A DNA stretch of 64,000 bases. Origin: Sphingopyxis yananensis. Lineage in GTDB: Bacteria > Pseudomonadota > Alphaproteobacteria > Sphingomonadales > Sphingomonadaceae. Shown here piece by piece: positions 54,473 to 63,669 of this stretch. The stretch is from positions 744,001 through 808,000 of the forward strand of contig NZ_JAJEWI010000005.1 of the NCBI RefSeq assembly GCF_020687785.1, read 5' to 3'. Position numbers and translations under genes: made by a program. The notes beneath the pieces are model-generated. The model made no database searches and had not been told where the DNA came from. It saw only the letters and a program-made list of their open reading frames with translations. Each line of letters begins with the position of its first letter. The first letter of the stretch is position 1.

Positions 54473-54545
54473 AAATCTCCCCCTGCAACGCTGTGCGGCC
54501 AGCCCTGCTCGGTCTGAGGCTTGACCGTAATGCAGGGGGAGATTT
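54473..54545 (-). promoter_or_regulatory. Structured leader: 15-bp stem over the ribosome-binding site, with two inner hairpins
   Basis: AAATCTCCCCCTGCA (54473-54487) and its exact complement (54531-54545) form a 15-bp stem with a 43-nt loop. Inside are CGGTC/GACCG (54510-54514 with 54523-54527) and GCTG/CAGC (54490-54493 with 54500-54503), giving a three-way junction. On the minus-strand mRNA the proximal arm contains the GGGGGAG ribosome-binding site of the ThDP enzyme gene, five bases before ATG. TPP-riboswitch consensus elements (CUGAGA, ACCYGAUC) are not present on this strand. Confidence 0.7.
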
Positions 54546-54597
54546 TTACCAGATTAATATGGTGTCAGATTTAACAGCGTAAATTAACCATATGATT

Positions 54598-55140
54598 TTA
54601 TTCGGCTGCGTCGGTCGTATCTGGCGCTGTGCTAGCGTCCGTTAGACCTGGTGATGCGGGGTCTGCGAGGACCAATGGGCCTAGGTCATCGGCGTCGACA
54701 TATTTTAGTTTCGGGCTGCGTTGGTCAAAATCGGCCTTGCTGCCCAGCGCCAGATCAGGTCGACCGACGACAATACCCATTTTGATCGAGCATTTGACAT
54801 ATGCCGTTTCATCGGGACCCACTTCGAGCGTTAAACTGTCCGTGGCTTCGCTTTTAACGGTGTAGCTTAGGGCACCGGGTTCGACGGGCAAGATAAAGTA
54901 GCGGCCCGCGCCAAGTGCACTGATGCGCGCGCCTTGCGCGTTAACGCCGCAGCCCAGCATCATGCCCGAACCGCCGCTGCGGTAAAACACGATTTGGCCT
55001 TTGCCAGCCTGAGGCGCGGGAATGGTCTTCGCGACCTTTGGTGTGGCGGGTGCAGCCGCCATGGCTGGTTGTAGGATGGTGGCGGGCATGGTTGCGGTCG
55101 CGGTGACGGCCAATGCGGCGATTAGAAACTTGTTCAACAT
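54598..55140 (-). CDS. Exported DUF2846-like protein
   Basis: A 180-residue protein with a signal peptide ending QPAMA. The mature part has GKGQIVFYRSGG, a small Gly-rich turn, then GRYFILPVEPGALSYTV, a layout close to the DUF2846 fold (a beta-rich domain of unknown function in periplasmic proteins). The C-terminus is acidic. It follows another exported-protein gene by 12 bp, so the two form an operon upstream of the ThDP enzyme gene. Confidence 0.65.
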   Translation of the reverse strand: MLNKFLIAALAVTATATMPATILQPAMAAAPATPKVAKTIPAPQAGKGQIVFYRSGGSGMMLGCGVNAQGARISALGAGRYFILPVEPGALSYTVKSEATDSLTLEVGPDETAYVKCSIKMGIVVGRPDLALGSKADFDQRSPKLKYVDADDLGPLVLADPASPGLTDASTAPDTTDAAE

Positions 55141-55152
55141 TTTTCCCCCTTG

Positions 55153-55860
55153 TTAAATGTCTGATGGTTCGATGGATTTTGCTGTGCTGTCCGGTGTTGC
55201 GGCCTCGGTAGGTGCTGTCTGGATGGGTGTGTCGAGCGCCAATGGAACGGCGTGGACGAGCGCATCTGTGAGGATGGGTTCTTTGAGTTTGGCGATGCCG
55301 GTGGTGCCGGGCGGAACGACGGCGCTGCGCCCCATGATGACCAAAGGCAACGGGGCCGCGAATATGGCGGCAGCATTGGCCAAGCCTTGATTGGAGCCGC
55401 CCTCTGCCCCCAATTGGAAACCGCGAAGGGGCACTTTCCTGTCTTGATGGACAACATAGCGGGCGGCCAGAATAAGCTCACCCGCTTTGCCGCCGAATTG
55501 CGGTTTCGAGGCGTGGACAATCTGACCCTCGCCCTGCGCGCCAGCCGGAATGATGATCTGATGCTGGTGGATGATGGGTTCGGCAAGCGATATTTTAAAG
55601 AAATCGCCCGCGACATGGGTTTTGGAACTAACCGCTTCTTCGACGCGGACCGCCACTTCTGTGCCGCTGGGAAAAAGGATCTGATCCGCAGACGGGGCGC
55701 TGGGCGCGGTGTCGACGAGGACGTCCTGTGGCGCTGGGTCTGTCAAAACGGCCGTTGAAGGCGGTGGCGATAACGTAGGATTGGGCGCTGCATCTGGCGC
55801 TGGGTCCGATGCACCTGCGGCTAAAAACAGAAATGCGGACATGCTTATGGTTACGAACAA
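55153..55860 (-). CDS. Exported protein, unknown function
   Basis: A 235-residue protein with a likely signal peptide (FVTISMSAFLFLAAGA) and a Pro/Ala-rich linker (~20-55). The globular part is beta-rich (GTEVAVRVEEAVSSKTHVAGDFFKISLAEPI), resembling a surface or VirB10-like sandwich but not a recognised domain. A TTG start at 55860 has GGGGGGAGG nine bases upstream; ATG 55842 is an alternative. It is the first gene of the pair with the DUF2846-like gene. Confidence 0.6.
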   Translation of the reverse strand: MFVTISMSAFLFLAAGASDPAPDAAPNPTLSPPPSTAVLTDPAPQDVLVDTAPSAPSADQILFPSGTEVAVRVEEAVSSKTHVAGDFFKISLAEPIIHQHQIIIPAGAQGEGQIVHASKPQFGGKAGELILAARYVVHQDRKVPLRGFQLGAEGGSNQGLANAAAIFAAPLPLVIMGRSAVVPPGTTGIAKLKEPILTDALVHAVPLALDTPIQTAPTEAATPDSTAKSIEPSDI

Positions 55861-55977
55861 CGCCGATATCCTCCCCCCAGAGTATCGAGGGGATGGTTAA
55901 AGATATTTCGACCGAATGAACAGCGTAAAATAGATGGTCCGAATATTGGTATTTTATTGGACCATGTACGATGTATT

Positions 55978-57804
55978 TTAGTTTATATCGAACAATCCTG
56001 CCAATTGTTCGACCATGGTGCCGCCCAATTGTTCGGCGTCCATGATGGTGACGGCGCGGCTGTAATAGCGGGTGACGTCGTGGCCGATGCCGATGGCACA
56101 GAGTTCGACTGGTGATTTATTTTCAATCCAGTCGATGACCTGACGCAAATGCTGATCGAGATAGGCCCCGTGGTTGACCGATAATGTGCTGTCGTCAACG
56201 GGCGCGCCATCGGAAATGACCATCAAGATGCGGCGGTCTTCGGGGCGATTGATGATGCGGCTGTGCGCCCATGCCAAGGCTTCGCCGTCGATATTTTCCT
56301 TGAGCAAACCCTCGCGCATCATCAGGCCCAAGCTTTTGCGGGCGCGGCGATAGGGCTCGTCCGCTGGTTTATAGATGATGTGGCGCAGGTCGTTGAGGCG
56401 GCCAGGTGCGGGGGGGCGGCCAGCGGCCAGCCAATCTTCGCGGCTTTGCCCGCCCTTCCATGTGCGGGTGGTGAAGCCCAAAATTTCCGTTTTGACACCG
56501 CAGCGTTCGAGCGTGCGGGCCAGAATATCGGCGCTGATCGCGGCGATGCTGATGGGACGGCCGCGCATGGAGCCGCTATTGTCCAGCAGCAGCGTGACAA
56601 CCGTGTCGCGAAAATCGGTGTCGCGTTCGATTTTATAGCTGAGCGAGGAGCCGGGGGAGACAACGATGCGCGACAGGCGCGCGGCGTCGAGCTGGCCTTC
56701 TTCTTGGTCAAAGTCCCACGCGCGATTTTGCTGGGCCATCAGGCGGCGTTGCAAGCGGTTGGCCAATTTGGTGACCGCGCTTTGCAGCGGCTGAAGTTGT
56801 TGATCCAAATAGGCGCGCAGGCGGGTGAGTTCGTCATCGTCGCACAATTCGGTGGCGGCGATCACTTCGTCATGCTTTTCGGTGAAGGTCGAATAGTTGA
56901 AATGCGGAACATCGGTGGGCATCCGGTTGGGCCGGACGGGCAACATGCCTTCGTCGCCTTCGCCGCCCATTTCGGGGTCGCCGTCGGCGTCCATTTCCTG
57001 ATCATCGGATTCGCTGTCGCCGTCATCAGTTTGATCGCCCGATGATTCGGGGCGTGCCTCTGCCTCGCTTTCGCCGCTACCGCCGTCTTCGCTTTCGGCT
57101 TCGGCTTCTTGCTCTTCGGTGTGGGGCGTTTCTTCTTCGCTATCTTCGTCGCCAGCCTCTTGCGGGCTTTGATCATCGGATTTAATCAAATCGAGATGGC
57201 GCAGCGCCAATTTGGCGGTTTCGGCAAAGGCGTGTTGATCGTCGATAAGCAAGGAGAGCGCGGTGAAATCGGCGCCTGCGTCTTGGCTGATCCATTCGCG
57301 GACCAGCGACAGGCCGGTTTCGGTGCCCAGCGGTGGAACATCGCCGGTCAGTTTTTCGCGCAGTAGCAATTCGATGGCGCTGGACAATGGCACATCTTCG
57401 CGGCTGGCGGCGCGGGTGATCGGGTCAGAGCGCATCCGCATTTTGACGGCCGCTGCCAAATTGCTTTTCATGCCCGCCATCTGGCGTGCGCCCAATGCCT
57501 CTATGCGGACGCGTTCCATGGCATCAAAGGCGGCGGCGGCGACGGCTTCGCTGGGCCGTGCATTGCTGTGAAGCTTTTCATTGTGGTGGCGCATTTTGAG
57601 TGCGTGGCTGTCGGCAAAGCCGCGCGCTTCGGCGACTTGTTCCAATGGCAGGCTGCGGGATGGGGTGGGGACCTTAATTTGTTTTCCCACCACAATCGGT
57701 GTGTCAGCGGTGAAGCCCACTTCCACTTCCGCATCGCGGGTGATGGCACGTGCGACCCCGGAAAGGGCCGCCTTGAATTCATCGAGAGGAGAAGACGCAG
57801 ACAT
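55978..57804 (-). CDS. cobT: Cobaltochelatase subunit CobT (VWA protein)
   Basis: A 608-residue protein with an N-terminal CobT domain ([20 protein letters not shown], [14 protein letters not shown]), a long acidic linker (~220-310) and a C-terminal VWA domain with MIDAS motif DNSGS (408-412) and ISDGAPVDD. CobT pairs with the AAA+ CobS and CobN in cobalt insertion for aerobic B12 synthesis. cobN is not in the window. Start ATG 57804 gives the usual N-terminus. It converges with nothing; the divergent neighbour is an MFS gene. Confidence 0.93.
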   Translation of the reverse strand: MSASSPLDEFKAALSGVARAITRDAEVEVGFTADTPIVVGKQIKVPTPSRSLPLEQVAEARGFADSHALKMRHHNEKLHSNARPSEAVAAAAFDAMERVRIEALGARQMAGMKSNLAAAVKMRMRSDPITRAASREDVPLSSAIELLLREKLTGDVPPLGTETGLSLVREWISQDAGADFTALSLLIDDQHAFAETAKLALRHLDLIKSDDQSPQEAGDEDSEEETPHTEEQEAEAESEDGGSGESEAEARPESSGDQTDDGDSESDDQEMDADGDPEMGGEGDEGMLPVRPNRMPTDVPHFNYSTFTEKHDEVIAATELCDDDELTRLRAYLDQQLQPLQSAVTKLANRLQRRLMAQQNRAWDFDQEEGQLDAARLSRIVVSPGSSLSYKIERDTDFRDTVVTLLLDNSGSMRGRPISIAAISADILARTLERCGVKTEILGFTTRTWKGGQSREDWLAAGRPPAPGRLNDLRHIIYKPADEPYRRARKSLGLMMREGLLKENIDGEALAWAHSRIINRPEDRRILMVISDGAPVDDSTLSVNHGAYLDQHLRQVIDWIENKSPVELCAIGIGHDVTRYYSRAVTIMDAEQLGGTMVEQLAGLFDIN

Positions 57805-57903
57805 AAAGCGGCTGTAACCCGCTTTGGTGGCGTGTGAAAAGGGAAAGATGTACCTAGGCGGGCTTTGCTTGACGATGCGGCGCACGAAGCGCATGTCGAG
57901 CCA

Positions 57904-59121
57904 ATGGATATGTCAATGAAAAAGCCGTGGATTGTCATCCTTTGTGGAGCGTTGATCGTGACGGTCGCGATGGGAATTCGCCAGAGTTTTGGTTTGTTCC
58001 TGCCGCAAATGAGCATGGAAATCGGCATTAGCCGGACAGATTTTGGCTTGGCGATGGCGCTGCAAAATTTGCTGTTCGGCTTGGTTCAGCCTTTTGTTGG
58101 CGCTTTGGCTGACAAACATGGGGCGGGACGCGTCGTGTTGGTTGGCGCGATGCTATATGCGCTGGGTTTGGCCGCGTCGGCATGGGCCAGCGATGCGATG
58201 GGTCTGCATTTGGGGTTTGGCTTGCTTATTGGTGCGGCCCAATCAGCGACAACCTTTGTGGTGGTATTGGGCGCGGTGGGCCGCGTGGTGCCGCCAGAGA
58301 AGCGCAGCAGTGCGTTTGGTATGGTCACGGCGGGCGGGTCGCTTGGACAATTTTTGGTGGTTCCTTTGGCATCCATGCTGATGGGCGATGTGGGATATCA
58401 GCAAACATTGCTGATCATGGCAGCAATGATGGCGGCGACGGGCTTTTTGGCTGTGGGGGTAGCGGGCCGTGTGAAGACGCCTGCTGTGTTGAATAATGCT
58501 CCGTCCAGCATCGCGCCTATCAGCGCCGCCGCCGCGCTGAAGGAAGCGGTGGGTCACCGTGGATATTGGTTGATCAACGGCGGATTCTTCATTTGTGGTT
58601 TCCACATCGCCTTTATCGCCACCCATTTGCCAGCCTATTTGGATGACAAGGGGCTGGGGGTGGCCATTGGGGCCAAGGTGCTGGCGCTGGTTGGGCTGTT
58701 CAATATTTTGGGCAGCTATGTCTTTGGTCGCTTGGGGGATAAATTGCCCCAAAAATATATCTTGTCGGCTTTATATGGCACAAGATCCTTGGTGATTGCG
58801 GCCTTTTTGTTGGTCCCCTTGTCGCAGGCCACGGCCTTGGCCTTTGCGGCGGGCATGGGCTTTTTGTGGTTGGGAACCGTGCCGCTGACCAGCGGATTGG
58901 TGGGCCGTATTTTCGGCATTCAACATTTGTCGATGCTTTATGGCATTGTGTTCCTGAGCCACCAGATCGGCAGTTTCTTTGGTGCTTGGGCTGGCGGGCT
59001 GATTTTCGATGCGACCGGCAATTATGATGTGATGTGGGGGTTGTCGATTGCCTTGGGATTGGCGGCTGTGCTGCTGCACTTGCCGATTGCGGACCGCAAT
59101 TTGCGGGCGGCGACCGCATGA
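57904..59121 (+). CDS. MFS transporter
   Basis: A 405-residue, twelve-segment major facilitator protein. [41 protein letters not shown] and [19 protein letters not shown] (motif A equivalent) are typical. Substrate is unknown. It lies on the opposite strand to cobT and to the DUF900 hydrolase gene, splitting what may be an ancestral cobS-cobT run. The start is uncertain among ATGs at 57904, 57910 and 57916; no strong ribosome-binding site is seen. Confidence 0.85.
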   Translation: MDMSMKKPWIVILCGALIVTVAMGIRQSFGLFLPQMSMEIGISRTDFGLAMALQNLLFGLVQPFVGALADKHGAGRVVLVGAMLYALGLAASAWASDAMGLHLGFGLLIGAAQSATTFVVVLGAVGRVVPPEKRSSAFGMVTAGGSLGQFLVVPLASMLMGDVGYQQTLLIMAAMMAATGFLAVGVAGRVKTPAVLNNAPSSIAPISAAAALKEAVGHRGYWLINGGFFICGFHIAFIATHLPAYLDDKGLGVAIGAKVLALVGLFNILGSYVFGRLGDKLPQKYILSALYGTRSLVIAAFLLVPLSQATALAFAAGMGFLWLGTVPLTSGLVGRIFGIQHLSMLYGIVFLSHQIGSFFGAWAGGLIFDATGNYDVMWGLSIALGLAAVLLHLPIADRNLRAATA

Positions 59122-59258
59122 AGATGAAACTGAACCGTCAGGATCGGGTAGCGGCGCTGATTTTTATGGCGGCGGCGGGGGTTGGATATGTTTTGTGGCG
59201 ATCCGAAGGTACGCGTCTGTGGTTATCGGATGTGGCGGTGATGTGCGGATTTGGTTGA
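59118..59258 (+). CDS. Very small ORF overlapping the MFS stop, membrane-spanning candidate
   Basis: ATG at 59118 overlaps the MFS stop (ATGA) and opens a 46-residue frame: a basic start ([10 protein letters not shown]), one hydrophobic stretch (VAALIFMAAAGVGYVLW) and a short tail with a second hydrophobic stretch. The overlap suggests translational coupling. No family is recognised, and chance is possible at this length. Confidence 0.4.
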   Translation: MKMKLNRQDRVAALIFMAAAGVGYVLWRSEGTRLWLSDVAVMCGFG

Positions 59259-59305
59259 GGTAAGTGCAAGGCCGCCTGACCGCGTGATTTGGGCAGCCAG
59301 CGCGG

Positions 59306-60499
59306 CTAGTCGGGATCGCCGCCTTTTTTGCGGCTGCAAATCTGGCGATGTTCGTCGCCCTCCATCTTGGGGTCGCCGCGCAGCAGAAAAACATGGTTAA
59401 ACGCGCTGGCGCGGCGTTCGGGTCGGCTACGTTTTCCGGCGACGACATCGACGAAATCACGGCACGCCTCGGCGCTGGACAGAAAGTCGCTGTGGCCGGA
59501 TGAACCGCGCGAAATATCGGTGGTGTCCACCACCGTCATCCCGGACACTTCCTTGACATAGCAGCGTTCGGGCAGGCCCTTGGCCGCCAATTCTTGGGCT
59601 TGAAATGGGTTGAAGCAATAAGGGGAGCCAAGGCGTGGATAGCCGTGCAAGGTGCGCGACGCCGCCAAGGCGCGGTCATGGCCGGACAAATAAATGGTGA
59701 TGTGGCGGTTCATCGCGACGCGGCGCGGGGCGAGGACATCGGTGGAGATATCGCGCTCGAATGTTTCGCGGTCAATGTCGGGCGAGGCGAGGATGATATT
59801 GCTGATATTGCTGCTGTCCGCGCTGGCGGCATGCTCGTCGACATGGGCGATGGCGGGAATGACCAAGCGCGCGCCCAAGCTGTGGGACACGACGATGATT
59901 TCCTTGACCCATGGTCGTTCGGCTAGCTTGCGCAGAAAGACGCGGAAATTGGCCACGTCATGATACATGTTGGTTTCGTCGGTAATGTAACTGAGCAATT
60001 TGCCCTGGGATGGCCAAGTGTAGCTGACGACCGGACCATCGAAGTTGGTCATGCGGGCGATTTGCGCCGTGTCTTTCGATGTGGAATCGAAATCCTCGCG
60101 ATAGCCATGGACATAGAGCAGAACGCGGCCTTTGCGGCGGTTGGTTTCCGCCTCTAGGTCGCTCCACCAATCATTTTCATGTTCAAAACCAATGTCGGTG
60201 TGCAGCTTTTGCGTGCCGCCGCGCATCACCATGCGGGGTTCGGCAAAACGACCATAGCGCAACCGGTCGGAACGATGGTGGAGCAGGCTGATATCGTTGG
60301 ACCGACAATCCGGCAGGCGGCTGGTGACGAAAAACAGCAATTGCGAGCCGTTGATACTGGTGGCGTCGCCCGGCTGCGGATCGCAGCGCGGGTCGGCCAC
60401 ATATTCGCCATGGCGAATATCGCCATAAGCAACAGGAGAGATGCAGCCGCCCAAGGTCAGCGATGCACCGACCATGAGGAGGAGGCCGCTCAGCCTCAT
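59306..60499 (-). CDS. Alpha/beta hydrolase lipoprotein (DUF900 family)
   Basis: A 397-residue protein with a lipoprotein signal (lipobox LGGC, Cys19). The hydrolase domain has [11 protein letters not shown] (HGY 131-133) as the oxyanion region, [15 protein letters not shown], and SHSLG with nucleophile Ser207. Four cysteines lie outside the core. DUF900 enzymes are predicted esterases; substrate unknown. Its ATG overlaps the cobS stop (ATGA), so it is coupled to cobS. Confidence 0.85.
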   Translation of the reverse strand: MRLSGLLLMVGASLTLGGCISPVAYGDIRHGEYVADPRCDPQPGDATSINGSQLLFFVTSRLPDCRSNDISLLHHRSDRLRYGRFAEPRMVMRGGTQKLHTDIGFEHENDWWSDLEAETNRRKGRVLLYVHGYREDFDSTSKDTAQIARMTNFDGPVVSYTWPSQGKLLSYITDETNMYHDVANFRVFLRKLAERPWVKEIIVVSHSLGARLVIPAIAHVDEHAASADSSNISNIILASPDIDRETFERDISTDVLAPRRVAMNRHITIYLSGHDRALAASRTLHGYPRLGSPYCFNPFQAQELAAKGLPERCYVKEVSGMTVVDTTDISRGSSGHSDFLSSAEACRDFVDVVAGKRSRPERRASAFNHVFLLRGDPKMEGDEHRQICSRKKGGDPD

Positions 60500-61485
60500 T
60501 TAGCGACGATACTTTCTGGTAATTCTTGGTTGAACACGCGTTGATAATATTCGGCCACGATCACTCGTTCGGCTTCGTCGCATTTGTTGAGGAAGGACAA
60601 GCGGAACGCAAAGCCGATATTGTTAAAAATCTCGGCATTCTGTGCCCAACTGATGACGCTACGCGGGCTCATGACCGTGGAAATATCGCCATTGATAAAG
60701 CCTTGGCGGGTCAGTTCGGCGACCTTGACCATATTGGCGACCGTATCGGCGCCAGCGGCCGGAACCTTGGCGAGGATGACTTGGCTTTCCACCGCAGCGG
60801 GCAGATAGTTGAGCGCCACGACAATGTTCCAACGGTCCATCTGGCCTTGGTTGATTTGCTGTGTGCCATGATAAAGGCCGCTGGTGTCACCAAGGCCGAC
60901 GGTGTTGGCGGTGGCGAACAGACGGAAATGTGGGTTGGGCCGGATGACACGATTTTGGTCGAGCAGCGTCAGCTTGCCTTCGGTTTCCAGCACGCGCTGG
61001 ATCACGAACATCACGTCGGGACGGCCTGCGTCATATTCGTCGAACACCAAAGCGGTGGGTGTTTGCAGCGCCCAAGGCAGCAAGCCTTCGCGAAATTCGG
61101 TAACTTGCTTGCCATCGCGCAGCACAATGGCGTCGCGGCCGACAAGGTCGATACGGCTGATATGCGCGTCCAAGTTGATGCGGATGCACGGCCATTTCAG
61201 GCGGGCGGCCACTTGTTCGATATGGGTCGATTTGCCCGTGCCATGATAGCCTTGGACCATGACGCGGCGGTTATATTTGAAACCAGCCAATATCGCCAAA
61301 GTGGTGTCGCCGTCGAACACATAATTGGGATCAAGGTCGGGAACGCGGCTGTCGGCTTCGCTGAAGGCGGGGACCATCATGTCGATATCGACGCCAAACA
61401 TCTCGCGCGCGCTCACCTCTGTATCCGGCGCTGGCAGCAGCGTCGTTCCATGGTGATCGGCAAGACTGTTCGGAATATCGGTCAT
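60496..61485 (-). CDS. cobS: Cobaltochelatase subunit CobS (AAA+ ATPase)
   Basis: A 329-residue AAA+ ATPase with Walker A GYHGTGKS (79-86), Walker [12 protein letters not shown] and the [13 protein letters not shown] sensor region, all typical of CobS. It drives metal insertion with CobT and CobN. In this window the ring partners CobN and the B12 genes are absent. It overlaps the downstream hydrolase gene by 4 bp and follows the J-domain gene by 110 bp. Confidence 0.96.
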   Translation of the reverse strand: MTDIPNSLADHHGTTLLPAPDTEVSAREMFGVDIDMMVPAFSEADSRVPDLDPNYVFDGDTTLAILAGFKYNRRVMVQGYHGTGKSTHIEQVAARLKWPCIRINLDAHISRIDLVGRDAIVLRDGKQVTEFREGLLPWALQTPTALVFDEYDAGRPDVMFVIQRVLETEGKLTLLDQNRVIRPNPHFRLFATANTVGLGDTSGLYHGTQQINQGQMDRWNIVVALNYLPAAVESQVILAKVPAAGADTVANMVKVAELTRQGFINGDISTVMSPRSVISWAQNAEIFNNIGFAFRLSFLNKCDEAERVIVAEYYQRVFNQELPESIVAK

Positions 61486-61595
61486 TTTATCATCCAGCGA
61501 AGCAGAAAAGAAAAGGGCTTAGCAGGCACATTTGGTGCCGTGCGATGTCGGTATCGTGATGAGTTCGGCCTTGCAACGCTTATTCCAACCAGCGT

Positions 61596-62186
61596 TCATG
61601 CGAAGGCCCGTGATTTTTTGACCAACTGATACGCGTCCATCACCTCTGTCAGCCGTTTTTCAAAGCGGCGATCACCGCCATTTCGGTCTGGATGATATTG
61701 GCGCAGCAATTCGGCATAGCGGCGACGAAGGGTGCTGCGGTCGGCGGAACCGTCCAGTTGCAGCAGTTTTAAGGCGCGATGTTCTTCGCGGCTGAAGCGT
61801 GGGTCGGCGGCTTCGCGGCGGGCTTCGTCCATCCGTTCACGAAACCGCCCGCCCAAGGCGTCCATCGGGTCTTTGAAATCAGCCCAGCGTGGGGGCAAGT
61901 CGGCGCTGCCCGCCGCGCGAAAGGCACGGGTTTCGCTTTCCCATCCGGCCATGGGAGATTGGGCGGCATAGATTTGATCGTCGGTCATGCCAGCGAAAAA
62001 ATCATATCCGGCGTTGAATTGGCGCACATGGTCCAAGCATAGCCAGCGATAAGCGGGCGGGCCATCTTGGCTGATATGGTGGCGCAGCGGGGCGCGAAAC
62101 TCACCCGCTTCGCGGCAACCAGGAACAGTGCAGTCGGCATCGCGGGCTACGCGGCCGTGAAAACGATCGTGTCGAGGGCTTGTCAT
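61596..62186 (-). CDS. J-domain protein with N-terminal zinc-finger-like segment
   Basis: A 196-residue protein. The N-terminal part has Cys19, Cys24, Cys50 and His53 arranged like a zinc-binding site. A helical middle part is followed by a C-terminal J domain (~142-190) with the HPD tripeptide (165-167) in QYHPDRNGGD, which stimulates Hsp70. It is adjacent to cobS in many Alphaproteobacteria, implying a chaperone role in the same assembly, but no client is known. It diverges from bolA with 28 bp between starts. Confidence 0.88.
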   Translation of the reverse strand: MTSPRHDRFHGRVARDADCTVPGCREAGEFRAPLRHHISQDGPPAYRWLCLDHVRQFNAGYDFFAGMTDDQIYAAQSPMAGWESETRAFRAAGSADLPPRWADFKDPMDALGGRFRERMDEARREAADPRFSREEHRALKLLQLDGSADRSTLRRRYAELLRQYHPDRNGGDRRFEKRLTEVMDAYQLVKKSRAFA

Positions 62187-62214
62187 GTGTGTCTTTCGAC
62201 CCCAACATGGCGGA

Positions 62215-62496
62215 ATGACACAAAAAGGTCCAGTAGAAGCCGAGATGACAGCGTTGTTAACTGCTGCATTTCCCGACGCAAATTTTCAATTGAGCAACGA
62301 TAGCGCCCAGCATCATGGCCATATGGGCGATGATGGCAGCGGGGAATCGCATTTCAGCCTGACCATCATTTGGGCGGGCTTTGCGGGAATGAACCGCGTG
62401 GCGCGCCAACGCAGCGTGAACAAAGCCTTGGGCGATTTGCCCGGCAACCGTGTTCATGCCTTGGCGATTAAAGCGATCACCCCTGACGAAGGTTAA
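62215..62496 (+). CDS. bolA: BolA family protein
   Basis: A 93-residue protein with the BolA fold: DSAQHHGHMG and the helix-turn-helix-like segment RVARQRSVNKALGDL. BolA proteins pair with monothiol glutaredoxins to handle [2Fe-2S] clusters, and the conserved His in HHGHMG region supports ligand binding. ATG 62215 is the only start that fits the family; no ribosome-binding site is visible. Confidence 0.9.
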   Translation: MTQKGPVEAEMTALLTAAFPDANFQLSNDSAQHHGHMGDDGSGESHFSLTIIWAGFAGMNRVARQRSVNKALGDLPGNRVHALAIKAITPDEG

Positions 62497-62669
62497 GCGG
62501 CTGTTTCTTCATGGCTTGACCACCGCCGGATAAACGTCATGGGCGGCAGATTGGGGGCGCGTAAGCCGCCGTCTGCCGCCGACAGCGGGGGCCTTGCCAA
62601 GCAGGGGGCGGCGCGGCAGACTGGTTTTCAAATGCAATGCAAATAACAAAGCATGATTTGGGAGGCAGG

Positions 62670-63596
62670 ATGATAGACGATTTTCAGCAGCAGCGCGTGG
62701 CCCTATCGACCGGTGTGGAACTGGATGTGGTGGATTTGGGGCCGAAAAATGCCCCGACCCTGATTTTCCTGCACGGATTTCCCGAATCCCATCGCACATG
62801 GCGGCACCAATTGCGGCATTTGTCGGGCCAATATCGCTGTATTGCCCCCGATCAGCGCGGCTATCGGGGGTCGTCCAAGCCAGCGGATGTGGCGGATTAT
62901 GCGCCGGATAAGCTGGTGGCGGATATTTTTGCGTTGGCGGATGCGTTGAATGTCCAGAATTTCACCATCGTTGGTCATGATTGGGGCGGGGCCATTGCAT
63001 TGGGCGTCGCGCTGGCGGGGCAGGCTGGTGGTCCGAACCCCGAATGGGCGGGCCGCGTGACCCGCGCCATTATTGCCAATGCGCCGCACCCCGCCATTTT
63101 CCAGCGATTGCTGCTGACCAATGCCGATCAGCGGGCCGCCAGCCAATATATGCGGGCGTTTCGCGATACGGCCAATGACGGCTTGATCCGCGATCATGGC
63201 ATTGCGGGCTTGTTAATCCACGCCTTTGGCGATCGCGTGCCCAGCGGCGGCGTGAACCCACCCGAAGAAATTGAACGGCTGCGCGCCGATTGGGAGGATC
63301 GGGACGCCTGTTTCGGCATGGTCAATTGGTATCGCGCTTCGCCAGTGAATGTGCCGGATATGGATGCACCTTATGCCGAACCGCCCGCCTTTGATTTCCC
63401 CAAATTGGGCATGCCAACCTTGGTGATTTGGGCGATGGATGACATGGCGCTGCCGCCTTGTAATTTGGATGGTATTGACGCGCTGATCCCCAATTTGCGC
63501 GTGGCCGAGGTGGCGGGTTGCGGTCATTTTGTGCCGTGGGAAGCGGCAGATCGGGTCAATGCGGAAATCGACCAATTTTTGGCGGAGACGGCCTGA
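62670..63596 (+). CDS. Alpha/beta hydrolase, epoxide hydrolase-like
   Basis: A 308-residue enzyme with HGFPES (35-40), an aspartate nucleophile Asp104 in VGHDWGG, and His286 in GCGHFVPWE. Asp (not Ser) as nucleophile fits epoxide hydrolases and haloalkane dehalogenases; the acid residue is not clearly visible. The halide-binding residues of dehalogenases are not assignable from sequence, so epoxide hydrolase is preferred. GGAGG precedes ATG 62670. A terminator follows. Confidence 0.88.
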   Translation: MIDDFQQQRVALSTGVELDVVDLGPKNAPTLIFLHGFPESHRTWRHQLRHLSGQYRCIAPDQRGYRGSSKPADVADYAPDKLVADIFALADALNVQNFTIVGHDWGGAIALGVALAGQAGGPNPEWAGRVTRAIIANAPHPAIFQRLLLTNADQRAASQYMRAFRDTANDGLIRDHGIAGLLIHAFGDRVPSGGVNPPEEIERLRADWEDRDACFGMVNWYRASPVNVPDMDAPYAEPPAFDFPKLGMPTLVIWAMDDMALPPCNLDGIDALIPNLRVAEVAGCGHFVPWEAADRVNAEIDQFLAETA

Positions 63597-63606
63597 CATT
63601 ATGATG

Positions 63607-63643
63607 ATGGGGCGGGTGTGATATGGCTTTCCGCCCCATTTTC
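63607..63643 (+). terminator. Rho-independent terminator after the epoxide hydrolase-like gene
   Basis: Perfect 9-bp stem (ATGGGGCGG at 63607-63615 with its complement at 63631-63639) followed by TTT. Confidence 0.75.
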
Positions 63644-63669
63644 GAGTCTGATTCTTGGCAGAGTGAGGC

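Noticed and set aside
54473..54545. TPP riboswitch for the ThDP enzyme gene
   Set aside because: The CTGAGG-like string is on the plus strand, opposite to the mRNA; consensus TPP elements are missing.
54473..54545. Miniature transposable element with 15-bp inverted ends
   Set aside because: There is no target-site duplication and no second copy in the window, and one arm is the functional ribosome-binding site.
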